Shown: positions 16,201-23,358, numbered from the stretch's first letter. The stretch is 25,413 bases of DNA from an uncultured Lachnospiraceae bacterium (GCA_910586955.1 CAJUMM010000038.1:1-25413), one strand, 5' to 3'. Numbers and translations are program-made. The notes: generated from the sequence alone by a model not told the origin.

Positions 16201-18411
16201 GGCCTGAATCGGTTCCTGGAATTTTATGATATAATATTTTCTCTTTCCATCACTTCTCTGGGAAATGGAGCCCCCCGACGCCCTCTTCTTTGTCCCGCTC
16301 TCATCCCAGTACTGGACCGTGAAGTAAGAAAAACTTCCCAGATCCAGAGGCTCCGCAAAGGCAATCATTCCGATAGAATATGCCTTGTCAAGCTCTGCGG
16401 TCACTCCCTTTACCTGATCCGGATAAGCACCGCCGTAATCCCAGTCTATGCGCTCCACATAGGAGGTGTAGCTGTTGTCAAAGAGTCCCAGGGCACTGTT
16501 TCCCTCTTTGTCCAGGGGACTGTCCACCATAGTGCCGCCTCCTCCTATAGAAGCAGACTTGATATGGCTGCTAAGCTTCCCTCTTCCGTTGGAAGTATTG
16601 ATCAGTTTATAGGCCGGCAGCTTGGCCTCCACCAGGCCGCTTAAAGTCTCACCGGAATAGTCTTTTGACTTTCCGCTCTCTCCCACCTCATTTACCGCTG
16701 TCAGGTAAACTTCATAAGTGGTCTGATCCTTTAAATTTCCTATCTGATAGTAAAGGCCTTGGATTCCCGTTACCTTCTCATAGGCAGATGCTCCTTTCTC
16801 TCTCCAGAACAGGTTATAGCTGTCCGCCTCTTTGGAACTTCCCCAGCGCACACTGATACTGCGGTAGCTTCCCGTTACCGTAATCCGCTCCGGGGCATCC
16901 GGAACCTTATCCGCCTTGGGCGTTACCGGAATGGAGGCCGAATAGCCGCTCTTCCACTCTCCGTTGGTAGACTGGACACTGACCGTATAAGTCTTGCCGT
17001 TCTCCAGGGATTTCCCGTTGAACTGGCTTACACTGACCGAATTTACCGTTGTCCTCCGGGTCTCCGTATGCCCCTCCCCGGAAATGGAAATCTCATAACC
17101 GGTAACATTGGTCTGGGCATCCCAGGTTAACACAAAGGACTTATTTCCCGGAACCGCCGACAGATTTACGGGAATATTCATCACCGGTTCCGGAATCCGG
17201 CTCTGCATGTCATTTAAAAACTCAACTCTGGAAATCTCAGCTAGATTCGTCCCCTTGCGGGTCCCGGTGACAACCAGCGTCACCTTCTTTACCGCAACCA
17301 GGCCTCCCAGGTCAATGACCCAGTTCCCGTTTGCATCCAAGGATGCCCTGCCGTTCAGATTGCCGGGTATGGCGCTCACCCCCCGTACATCTGCCGACAC
17401 AGCCATAAGGGGGATCGTCACTTCCTTTCTGACACCCTCCTCTTCATACAACACAGCCACCTGGCCTTGTGTAATGCCGTTGTCCGTTCCTCCCGGACAC
17501 TTTACTACCATTCCCTCCATCATCTGAGGATCCTGGCAGCGTTCAAAATCAAAACCGATAGCCACGGAATTGATATCCGTGATCTCCCCTCCGGCAGCCG
17601 GGGCCAGTACCAGGCTTCCCCTTCCGGCCATCATTTCTTCCAAAGTGCTGCTTCCATCCCCCATACGGGTCTCCTCATGAAGAACCGGCTTTGCCGCTTC
17701 CCCGGGAAGAAGCTTCTCTACCGTGGAGATCTGCTCTTTCTGAGCCTCCAGATCTGTAAAATAATTTAAATCCAGGAGATCCACTGATCCGTCGCCGTTT
17801 AAATCACAGGCCTGGTCCTGTTTCCCTCCGTCAATGGCATCTACAATCCGGGCGGAATCTTTATCATCCAGTTTCCCATCCCCATTTACGTCCCCGTACA
17901 GGAGAATGCCCGGTTTTGCATTTTTATCTGTTACTGCCGCTTTCCCGGTGTAAAGCTGTACCCGCAAGCCCAGCTTTCCCACCTCAATATGCTGGGTATA
18001 ATTCACATACCCTGCTCCGGAGACGGTCAGCTCATAAGCACCTTCCGCCACATCCGCAAAGCGCACGGAAGCCTCCGGCGCAGAGGGATTTTCCGCCGTC
18101 CGTCTGGCAAGCACCAGTTCACTGGAATAAGACTGGGGACCGCTTAAAGTCACGGTAAACCTTTGATCCGACCGTACCTCAATGCCGGAAATCATCCGCA
18201 CTTCCACGGAACCCAGAACCGGAACTTTCTCTTCCTTCACCTGTTCCGTTTCCGTATCTTCCTGTTTCTTTTCTCCCTCCGGATCCGGGGTGTCCGCCCC
18301 GGCGGTATTTTCAGAAGAAATCTCCTCCGCATACACCGCTGTACTTCCGGAAGAACAAATAAGCACGGCTGCCAAAAAGCCTGCAAGAACTCTCAATACA
18401 CCCTTTTTCAT
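13228..18411 (-). CDS. Secreted M60-type metallopeptidase with dockerin, FN3 and discoidin-like modules
   Basis: Very large secreted protein (1727 residues), probably cutting mucin-type glycoproteins. Order of parts: signal peptide (KKGVLRVLAGFLAAVLIC, then VYA); acidic linker; X-like beta module (about 60-165); type I dockerin about 170-220 with two calcium loops, DVNGDGKLDDKD and DLNGDGSVDLLD; an uncertain region; two FN3 domains (about 407-592); a discoidin-like domain (about 600-765); a helical stretch; the M60 region about 840-1275 with HEIGH at 1142-1146 and a third ligand Glu1157 in HAEVTNN; FN3; a second F5/8C-like domain (about 1425-1577); and a C-terminal domain. The start at 18411 has AAGGAG upstream; the GTG at 18438 is less likely. 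No cell-wall sorting signal is seen, so the dockerin is the likely attachment. Confidence 0.92.
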   Translation of the reverse strand: MKKGVLRVLAGFLAAVLICSSGSTAVYAEEISSENTAGADTPDPEGEKKQEDTETEQVKEEKVPVLGSVEVRMISGIEVRSDQRFTVTLSGPQSYSSELVLARRTAENPSAPEASVRFADVAEGAYELTVSGAGYVNYTQHIEVGKLGLRVQLYTGKAAVTDKNAKPGILLYGDVNGDGKLDDKDSARIVDAIDGGKQDQACDLNGDGSVDLLDLNYFTDLEAQKEQISTVEKLLPGEAAKPVLHEETRMGDGSSTLEEMMAGRGSLVLAPAAGGEITDINSVAIGFDFERCQDPQMMEGMVVKCPGGTDNGITQGQVAVLYEEEGVRKEVTIPLMAVSADVRGVSAIPGNLNGRASLDANGNWVIDLGGLVAVKKVTLVVTGTRKGTNLAEISRVEFLNDMQSRIPEPVMNIPVNLSAVPGNKSFVLTWDAQTNVTGYEISISGEGHTETRRTTVNSVSVSQFNGKSLENGKTYTVSVQSTNGEWKSGYSASIPVTPKADKVPDAPERITVTGSYRSISVRWGSSKEADSYNLFWREKGASAYEKVTGIQGLYYQIGNLKDQTTYEVYLTAVNEVGESGKSKDYSGETLSGLVEAKLPAYKLINTSNGRGKLSSHIKSASIGGGGTMVDSPLDKEGNSALGLFDNSYTSYVERIDWDYGGAYPDQVKGVTAELDKAYSIGMIAFAEPLDLGSFSYFTVQYWDESGTKKRASGGSISQRSDGKRKYYIIKFQEPIQASKIQLGVGRYNPEIRNVSISEIRFYEYDSLEKDIQGLYSDNLHITLREDVTEKTLQELQDRLDTKDPASGEYHPDRTALQKELDAAKKLLAEGSLGGVLQVNPNIAAARDSGISLGGLNGWQPLGVAAAAEEELVVYVGKPGAKEGANASLKLVFTQYHAESGGFFKTVSLKVGRNEITVPQLSSLKYERGGALYIQYTGNNSEDAYAVRVSGGSTYPVLNLYSISGEERSRRIRAYVQELRDYQGKIEGLHQELHGGGGNKQVDYSYDSRNCILNATDIVTDQMMFSIPASQVWAGLGSSQEEVLDQSLQAMEGMLALFYQHKGLTNSFAEGTGGGVIAKNHLPCQYLNIRYMRMFAGAFMYASGNHIGIEWDSAKGMMGSVPVVSSEKGEYQSGRYFGWGIAHEIGHEINQGAYAHAEVTNNYFSVLAQAKDTSDSVRFQYSNVFRKVTSGSTGYAGNVFTQLGMYWQLHLAYDRDYNYKTYGTYQEIFENLFFARVDSYARDTSQAPAPGGVKLTLPGDRDQNLMRLASAAAERDLSEFFRRWGMVPDGGTLAYMSQFEPEERAIYYVDDGARVYEMKNGSSPAVSGKNAVTARASVKGSEVTLAMTPAVDKGSIQGYEIVRVFVEQGQERKEIAGFTQTETFTDQAAFAANHVIRYEVTAIDKCLYRSNTCRTNEVKLEGDGLQDKTAWTVSTNMVSQDDAKPEGTEEEPCEQGTVSAVSRVIDGDKATVFAGASKDGDPYVLLELNRNREVSALRYQLSGGGTAITDYKIEVSTDGKVYREVKEGTFRLKDGSETVYFENGTDPWICTYDARYVKLTAVGQQGETLSLGELDLYGPSGDNVEFMGGDASKSIGRLASDYSYGDGKIPKGSIVFTGTFKGNPAYNVVVLYDEKGDIVGGTDTEGNLKASQIILAPDPGNAMLGETSEGTWIYWIEEKAAGSTELPKQVRAELYRVDNALTNEGQRLVSDTAFVKVPGTLSSITLKN

Positions 18412-18444
18412 TCGTCTCTCTCCTTCTGTCTTTTGCACATCCTT

Positions 18445-18473
18445 ATTTTATTATGAAAGACAAAATAATGCAA
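18445..18473 (-). promoter_or_regulatory. Promoter of dockerin-M60 / cohesin operon
   Basis: Minus-strand TTGCAT (18473-18468) and TAAAAT (18450-18445) are exactly 17 bp apart, about 33 bases before the chosen start. No terminator is seen between the M60 gene and the cohesin-like gene, so this promoter may drive both. Confidence 0.55.
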
Positions 18474-18494
18474 CGGTTTTTATGTAACCCGGCA

Positions 18495-19187
18495 TCAAAA
18501 AATTGCCGCATTTATGGCCCGTTCCCACAGGGTGTCCTCTCCCAAAAATGTAAACCCCCATTGGCTTCCCAGCTCCCGGCACATACTCTTGTAATTTCCC
18601 CCCGGCGTCAGTCTTGTCCTGCTCCTGTTATAGCGATCCATGTCCGGATCCCCAAGCCCTATAAGCTCCCGGGCAGCCGTATCGCAGTTATGGGTATAAA
18701 TCTGATACAAAGGTGTATCTGGGCCTGGGGGATCCAGATAAGCTTCCGTGCCCTGCAGGATCTTCTCATATTCTTCCCCGGAAAGATATCTCCAGAGAGC
18801 CCGGTCAAAATTCCGGCATTCCTCATATTCCTCCGAAAGAAGATCACCTGTCAAGAGCAGCCGTTCTACTGCGGAAACATCCAGGGAAAATTCTTTCATT
18901 TTACCCAGCCCTTTCTTCCCCAGCAGGCACCAGAACAAATTGTATTCCATCCCGTTATAGCTGAAAAGCCTTCCCTCACCTTTTTCGTCCACCAAAAGAA
19001 GGGCTGCATGGCCCAGCCCCTTCATACCGTCCATATTTAAAAGATAATAAACCCGGCAGTCCTGTCCGGACACTTTCTGCGGTTCTCGTACCGGCACATT
19101 GCCCTGCAGAAAGCGGAAGACAAAGACTGCCAGGCACACCCCTGCGCACAAACACAGCATATGCCGGATCCGGATTTTCCGTATCAT
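18495..19187 (-). CDS. Membrane-anchored protein of unknown function, possible papain-like fold
   Basis: Not recognised with certainty (230 residues). A basic N-terminus and one hydrophobic segment (about 10-28, HMLCLCAGVCLAVFVFRF) suggest a signal anchor with the rest outside the cell. The body has a histidine in GLGHAALLLV (His60) followed by a beta pair, and later YTHNCDTAARELIGLG (Cys168). A His before an Asn-Cys pair recalls circularly permuted NlpC/P60-type or DUF4105-like hydrolases, so a thiol peptidase or amidase acting on cell wall or lipid is possible, but this is inference. The start at 19187 has GGAGG 8 bases upstream; 19202 would place the ATG on that site. It lies 24 bp after the alkyltransferase-like gene. 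Confidence 0.75.
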   Translation of the reverse strand: MIRKIRIRHMLCLCAGVCLAVFVFRFLQGNVPVREPQKVSGQDCRVYYLLNMDGMKGLGHAALLLVDEKGEGRLFSYNGMEYNLFWCLLGKKGLGKMKEFSLDVSAVERLLLTGDLLSEEYEECRNFDRALWRYLSGEEYEKILQGTEAYLDPPGPDTPLYQIYTHNCDTAARELIGLGDPDMDRYNRSRTRLTPGGNYKSMCRELGSQWGFTFLGEDTLWERAINAAIF

Positions 19188-19211
19188 AGTTCCCGCCTCC
19201 ATAGCCGCCGC

Positions 19212-19577
19212 TTATATTCCCATCTCCCGGTAAAGTGCCGCTAATTCTTCCGCCTGATCTATGGCAGGTTTCCACCCGTCTTTCTTCAAATCCACCTTCC
19301 AGCCCGCCATAGTCCGGGTCACGCTGATTCCTTCCTCCTCCAGAAGGATTTTCTGCAGCTCCGGATACTCAAAAGAAGATGCCCCGCTCAAAACCCCTGC
19401 GGCATTTACAATCCGGTGAGCCGGTACATCCTTTCCCGCCAGCCCCCGGCCAAGGGCATATCCCACCTGTCTGGCATTTCCCGGTTTTCCGCAAAGGAGG
19501 GCAATCTGTCCGTAAGACGCTGCCTTTCCATATGGAATTTGAAGGCATACCTGCCGCATTCTCTGATAGAAATCCAT
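19212..19577 (-). CDS. Alkyltransferase-like (ATL) DNA-binding protein, MGMT fold
   Basis: Protein of 121 residues with the DNA-binding domain of O6-alkylguanine-DNA alkyltransferases: IPYGKAASYGQIA (Tyr22), the Arg finger region GNARQVGYALG (about Arg36) and VPAHRIVNAAG. In true alkyltransferases the motif is PCHR; here Ala53 replaces the acceptor Cys. ATL proteins, which carry another residue at this place (Trp or Ala), bind alkylated guanine and pass it to nucleotide excision repair. The start at 19577 (MDFYQR) has AGGAG upstream; the longer frame to 19667 translates the 51-bp repeat and is not credible. It is followed by the membrane protein gene at 18495-19187. Confidence 0.9.
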   Translation of the reverse strand: MDFYQRMRQVCLQIPYGKAASYGQIALLCGKPGNARQVGYALGRGLAGKDVPAHRIVNAAGVLSGASSFEYPELQKILLEEEGISVTRTMAGWKVDLKKDGWKPAIDQAEELAALYREMGI

Positions 19578-19602
19578 TTCCACTCTCCTAATACGCATCC
19601 TC

Positions 19603-19699
19603 CGGGTACCCCGTATGACAGGTCCTACGGACCGTCCGTTAAGGTATACCCTTCGGGTACCCCGCATGACAGGTCCTACGGACCGTCCGTTAAGGTATA
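19603..19699. repeat. Tandem duplication, period 51 bp, over the 3' end of the C39-like gene
   Basis: A 46-bp segment at 19603-19648 recurs at 19654-19699 with a single base change that I can see. The second copy includes the last codons and TAG stop of the C39-like gene; the first lies in the gap to the ATL gene. Each copy holds the small palindromes GGGTACCC and GGTCC-TAC-GGACC, which may act as a weak terminator. Confidence 0.92.
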
Positions 19700-20593
19700 T
19701 GCCCAGAGATTTTTTGTCTGCGCCATGAGATCATCCACTTCCCAGGTCTCCTTGCTCCGGATCTTGCTGTTGGGATCGTTTAAAATAATTTTTCCCTTAC
19801 TGTCCACTCCGGTAAGTACAAGGAAATGCCCGCTGTCCGTAAAGTCTCCCGGTCCCACCACGCAGATAATGGGCTTTCCCTCCTCCAGGGTGGATTTGAT
19901 ATGCTCTGCATCGAAGACTACTTCCTCCGCCGTCAGCCCCAGCTTCGATGCTCCTTCCGTCATCAGGTCCCAGGAAGAACCCGCCCCATTTACATAGAAG
20001 CCTTCCTCGTCCGCCATACGGGCTACCCGCCAGGGATCCCAGTCCCCGTTTCCGCTCAGGCCGCAGCGCACCATGGCAAGGCTTGTGGGCCCGCACCCAG
20101 TCAGTGCCAGGAAATCTTCCCCGTAGGTCTCATATCCCCAGCGCTCATCCCACTGGAGAAACAGGGGGATTTTTCCCTCTTTTACCTCCCCGGACACATC
20201 AATTTCCTCATGCTTATCTTTGTTCTCGAGATAGTCCAGTACAAATTGTTCCGTCTCCGGATTTTTCTCCAGAAGCTTTATCAGGCTCTCCGGGTATCCT
20301 TCTTCCGCCAGCTTCTCCGTATCAATGTTCTCTTTCGGTTTTACCGTCCATTTCCATAGAGTCCGCGCTGCCGTGAATAATACCAGACAGAAAACCCCAT
20401 ACAGGCCCAGCTTTACCAGCATACGCATCCTGGCCCTGCGCTTTTTCCTGCGCTTCAGTTCCCTTCTCCTGGCCTGCTCTGCAGCCTGGGAGCGGGGCCG
20501 CTCCGGTCCCCTTCCTTCCGGCCGCCTCTGCCCGGCCCGTCCACTTGCTGTCCCTCTGGTCCCCGTCCGGTTTCCTCTTGTATTCTGCTGCAT
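19676..20593 (-). CDS. Membrane-anchored C39-like cysteine peptidase
   Basis: Protein of 305 residues. The first 57 are very rich in Arg, Gly and Pro and should be cytoplasmic; one transmembrane helix follows (about 58-78); the rest is outside. The catalytic domain (about 145-300, Peptidase_C39_2 type) shows Cys167 in LTGCGPTSLAMV, His256 in DSGHFLVLTG and the third residue in ILNDPNS. Double-glycine leader peptidases of ABC exporters share this fold, but there is no ABC transporter domain here, and a free-standing extracellular C39-like domain of this kind is common in Bacillota with unknown substrates. GGAGGAGGGG precedes the ATG. The last codons lie in a 51-bp tandem duplication. Confidence 0.88.
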   Translation of the reverse strand: MQQNTRGNRTGTRGTASGRAGQRRPEGRGPERPRSQAAEQARRRELKRRKKRRARMRMLVKLGLYGVFCLVLFTAARTLWKWTVKPKENIDTEKLAEEGYPESLIKLLEKNPETEQFVLDYLENKDKHEEIDVSGEVKEGKIPLFLQWDERWGYETYGEDFLALTGCGPTSLAMVRCGLSGNGDWDPWRVARMADEEGFYVNGAGSSWDLMTEGASKLGLTAEEVVFDAEHIKSTLEEGKPIICVVGPGDFTDSGHFLVLTGVDSKGKIILNDPNSKIRSKETWEVDDLMAQTKNLWAYTLTDGP

Positions 20594-20651
20594 GCTCCGC
20601 CCCTCCTCCGAAAGAGATTCTATGTTTATTATTGCAAATGAGAGGGGGATT

Positions 20652-20681
20652 TTTCTTTATATTTTCTTAATTATAAAGAAA
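20652..20681. repeat. AT-rich 10-bp inverted repeat between yhcG-type gene and C39-like gene
   Basis: Arms TTTCTTTATA and TATAAAGAAA are perfect, loop 10 nt. It lies just past the stop of the nuclease gene and overlaps a TATAAT (20675-20670, minus strand) that may be the -10 box of the C39-like gene. It is too AT-rich to be a good terminator. Confidence 0.5.
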
Positions 20682-20710
20682 GAAGCGGAGAAATTTGTTT
20701 TTGAAGAAAT

Positions 20711-21808
20711 CTATAACTCCGTTCCTTCCTCTATCCATTCCTTCAATTTCTTCTGAAGTTCTTTCTTATCCGGCAAATATAATCGATACTCCGACGCATA
20801 TATATTGGCATCATCCGGTAATGTAATTTCTACAAGGGCATCATCCTTCTCCTTGCATAACAAAATCCCTATTGTTGGATTTTCGTCCGGCAGCTTCTCA
20901 TATTTATCATAATAATGTACATACATCAGCATTTGTCCTAAATCCTGATGTGTTAACTTATCAATCTTCAAATCTATCAGCACATAACACCGTAAAAGTC
21001 TGTTATAGAAAACAAGGTCCACATAATAATTATCTTCCTTAAATGTAAATCGCTTCTGCCTTGTTTCAAATAAGTAGCCTTTGCCCAATTCTAACAAAAA
21101 TTTTTGTAATTTATTAATAATTACACTCTCCAAATCAGATTCCACATATTTTGCTTTTTCATCTAATCCTAGAAATTCAAGTACAGTAGGCTGTTTTACG
21201 ATGTCCTGTGGTTTTGTTATCACGTTACCCTCGGAGGCAAGCTGCAATACTGCTTTCTTTTCTCTACTTAAAGCCAGCCTTTCATAAAGACTCGAATTAT
21301 ATTGTCTTTGCAGTGTTCGTATTCCCCACGCCTCATTTGTTGCTTCTATTTCGTAAAACTTTCTCTCATTTTCATCTTTAATACGCATCAGCTGAAGATA
21401 ATGAGACCATGGAAGCGTAAATGGTAATTCTTTTTCAAAAAAACGAAACACAGTTTCAGATTTTTCTACAGCAAATTTCCGAAACACAGTTTCGGAAATT
21501 CTATCTTGATACGTAAGGAAAAATCGTCTGGCATTCTCCAATGTGTCTACTGAAAATCCCCTTCCATACTGTTCTGTCAAAGCTTCCGAAAGCCTTTTAA
21601 TCACTTGCTGGCCATATTTTGCTCTGCTTTCACCTTGCTGCTGTTCTTCCACAATCCATCTTCCTAAAGAATAAAATGTCATTAGCTGAATTATATTAAT
21701 TTGCTTTGCTGTAATTCTCCTTGCATATTTAATTAATTCTATGGAATTTTGGCATAGTTCATTTAATGATTTGCTAATATCTTTGACTTCCGGCAGTTTT
21801 TTTGCCAT
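20711..21808 (-). CDS. YhcG/DUF1016-family PDDEXK nuclease
   Basis: Protein of 365 residues. The N-terminal DUF1016 helical domain is recognised by YSLGRWIVEEQQQGESRAKYGQQVIKRLSEALTEQYGRGFSVDTLENARRFF and LPWSHYLQLMRI; the C-terminal PDDEXK domain by the core YYVDLVFYNRLLRCYVLIDLKI (Asp, then Asp-x-Lys). Members occur on mobile and defence-related islands; the target is unknown. Base composition is clearly more AT-rich than its neighbours, a sign of transfer. The variable stretch before LPWSHY contains a 12-residue repeat, SETVFRKFAVEK and SETVFRFFEKEL, underlain by a perfect palindrome. GGAGG lies 8 bases before the ATG and a good promoter lies further upstream, so it is a single-gene unit. 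Confidence 0.9.
   Translation of the reverse strand: MAKKLPEVKDISKSLNELCQNSIELIKYARRITAKQINIIQLMTFYSLGRWIVEEQQQGESRAKYGQQVIKRLSEALTEQYGRGFSVDTLENARRFFLTYQDRISETVFRKFAVEKSETVFRFFEKELPFTLPWSHYLQLMRIKDENERKFYEIEATNEAWGIRTLQRQYNSSLYERLALSREKKAVLQLASEGNVITKPQDIVKQPTVLEFLGLDEKAKYVESDLESVIINKLQKFLLELGKGYLFETRQKRFTFKEDNYYVDLVFYNRLLRCYVLIDLKIDKLTHQDLGQMLMYVHYYDKYEKLPDENPTIGILLCKEKDDALVEITLPDDANIYASEYRLYLPDKKELQKKLKEWIEEGTEL
21474..21500. repeat. Perfect 12-bp palindrome inside the yhcG-type gene
   Basis: Arms AATTTCCGAAAC and GTTTCGGAAATT flank ACA. The inner part, GAAACACAGTTTC, recurs 36 bp away at 21445-21457, in the same reading frame (12 codons). It looks like a short palindromic element duplicated within the coding region. 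Confidence 0.9.
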
Positions 21809-21849
21809 AGTTCAACCTCCAATCCCAATATTACTAATATCTCGCCATA

Positions 21850-21878
21850 ATTATATTCGTCACGGCAAATATTTTCAA
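21850..21878 (-). promoter_or_regulatory. Promoter of yhcG-type gene
   Basis: Minus-strand TTGAAA (21878-21873) and TATAAT (21855-21850) are exactly 17 bp apart, about 42 bases before the ATG. Confidence 0.7.
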
Positions 21879-21981
21879 CTGCTTTACACAAAATTTTCCA
21901 ATTAAATATGTATTGGGGTAATAGCGAAACAAAGCTGCCAAAGAAAGCTGATCATACGAATTGTTCCATTTTAGCAAAGGA

Positions 21982-22011
21982 AAGGCTTTCGGAGAAATCC
22001 CCGAAAGCCTT
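21982..22011 (-). terminator. Intrinsic terminator after tuf
   Basis: Eleven-bp perfect arms AAGGCTTTCGG and CCGAAAGCCTT with an 8-nt loop. On the minus strand a moderately T-rich TCCTTTGCTAAAAT follows. It is 23 bp past the tuf stop and isolates the housekeeping genes from the accessory region. Confidence 0.75.
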
Positions 22012-22033
22012 AAATTTACTGAATAAACTATAA

Positions 22034-23227
22034 TTACTCAATGATAGTAGCCACACGCCCTGATCCAACGGTTCTGCCGCCCTCGCGGATAGCGAAGGTA
22101 AGACCCTGCTCCATAGCGATGGGGTGAATCAGCTCGATGGTCATCTCTACGTTGTCGCCAGGCATGCACATCTCGGTTCCTGCCGGAAGGTTGCAAACAC
22201 CGGTAACGTCCGTGGTTCTGAAGTAGAACTGCGGTCTGTAGTTGTTGAAGAACGGTGTATGACGGCCGCCCTCGTCCTTGGTCAGAACGTAAACCTGAGC
22301 GGTAAATTTGGTATGGCAGGTAATGCTGCCGGGTTTCACGATAACCTGGCCTCTTTCGATCTCGGTTCTCTGAACACCACGGAGCAGAGCGCCGATGTTG
22401 TCTCCAGCCTGAGCCTCATCCAGCAGCTTCCGGAACATCTCGATACCGGTAACAACGGTCTTACGGGTGTCTTCCTTAATACCAACGATTTCAACTTCCT
22501 CATTCAGATGCAGAACACCACGCTCTACACGGCCGGTAGCAACAGTACCACGTCCGGTAATGGTGAACACGTCCTCAACGGGCATCAGGAACGGCTGGTC
22601 CGTAGCACGCTTCGGATCCGGAATCCACTCGTCAACAGCAGCCATCAGCTCCATAACCTTGTCTGCCCACTCGCAGTTGGGATCTTCCAGAGCCTTCAGG
22701 GCAGAACCCTGAATAATGGGGGTGTCGTCTCCCGGGAACTCATACTCGTTCAGCAGCTCACGGATCTCCATGTCTACCAGCTCAAGCAGTTCCTCGTCGT
22801 CTACCATATCGCACTTGTTCATGAAAACTACGATATAGGGAACGCCTACCTGGCGGGACAGAAGGATATGCTCCTTGGTCTGAGCCATAACACCGTCGGT
22901 AGCAGCTACTACCAGGATAGCGCCGTCCATCTGAGCCGCACCGGTGATCATGTTCTTTACATAGTCAGCATGGCCCGGGCAGTCAACGTGTGCATAATGC
23001 CTGTTCTCGGTCTCGTACTCAACGTGGGCGGTGGAGATGGTGATACCACGCTCTCTCTCTTCGGGAGCCTTGTCGATGTTCTCGAAATCAGTAGCCGTAT
23101 TTCCGGCAACTCTCTCGGAAAGCACCTTGGTGATCGCTGCGGTCAGCGTTGTCTTACCATGGTCTACATGACCAATGGTTCCGATATTGCAATGGGGTTT
23201 GTTTCTTTCAAATTTAGCTTTAGCCAT
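22034..23227 (-). CDS. tuf: Elongation factor Tu
   Basis: GTPase that brings aminoacyl-tRNA to the ribosome (397 residues, full length). G motifs are plain: GHVDHGKTT near residue 19, the switch region RGITISTAHVEYE, DCPGHADYV and NKCDMVDD. Domains 2 and 3 follow with the conserved GRGTVATGRVERG and the C-terminal REGGRTVGSGRV. AAGGAGGACATTCAAA precedes the ATG. It lies 131 bp downstream of fusA, as in the usual rpsL-rpsG-fusA-tuf order, but also has its own promoter in the gap. Confidence 0.99.
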   Translation of the reverse strand: MAKAKFERNKPHCNIGTIGHVDHGKTTLTAAITKVLSERVAGNTATDFENIDKAPEERERGITISTAHVEYETENRHYAHVDCPGHADYVKNMITGAAQMDGAILVVAATDGVMAQTKEHILLSRQVGVPYIVVFMNKCDMVDDEELLELVDMEIRELLNEYEFPGDDTPIIQGSALKALEDPNCEWADKVMELMAAVDEWIPDPKRATDQPFLMPVEDVFTITGRGTVATGRVERGVLHLNEEVEIVGIKEDTRKTVVTGIEMFRKLLDEAQAGDNIGALLRGVQRTEIERGQVIVKPGSITCHTKFTAQVYVLTKDEGGRHTPFFNNYRPQFYFRTTDVTGVCNLPAGTEMCMPGDNVEMTIELIHPIAMEQGLTFAIREGGRTVGSGRVATIIE

Positions 23228-23308
23228 TTTGAATGTCCTCCTTAATTTCCATACGCCTCTTGGGCAATTTTCTTTTTTCTTGTTTTGGTTACTGCTCGGC
23301 TATCTTTG

Positions 23309-23337
23309 ATTATATTTCAAAGTGCCTTTTTTTTCAA
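23309..23337 (-). promoter_or_regulatory. Own promoter of tuf
   Basis: Minus-strand TTGAAA (23337-23332) and TATAAT (23314-23309) with exactly 17 bp between. A CTTTGA/TCAAAG inverted repeat spans the -10 box. No terminator is seen between fusA and this promoter, so tuf may be read from both. Confidence 0.7.
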
Positions 23338-23358
23338 GCATAATTTAGGCAAAAACGC

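Noticed and set aside
16227..16233. Another TGATATA (reverse of TATATCA) in the window
   Set aside because: It lies inside the M60 coding sequence, away from any promoter; best taken as chance.
19578..19667. N-terminal extension of the ATL protein through the 51-bp repeat
   Set aside because: The extension is only translated repeat sequence; a good ribosome site precedes the shorter start at 19577.
22124..23245. Plus-strand open frame of 373 codons opposite tuf
   Set aside because: Antisense to a highly conserved gene; such frames arise from codon bias in tuf.
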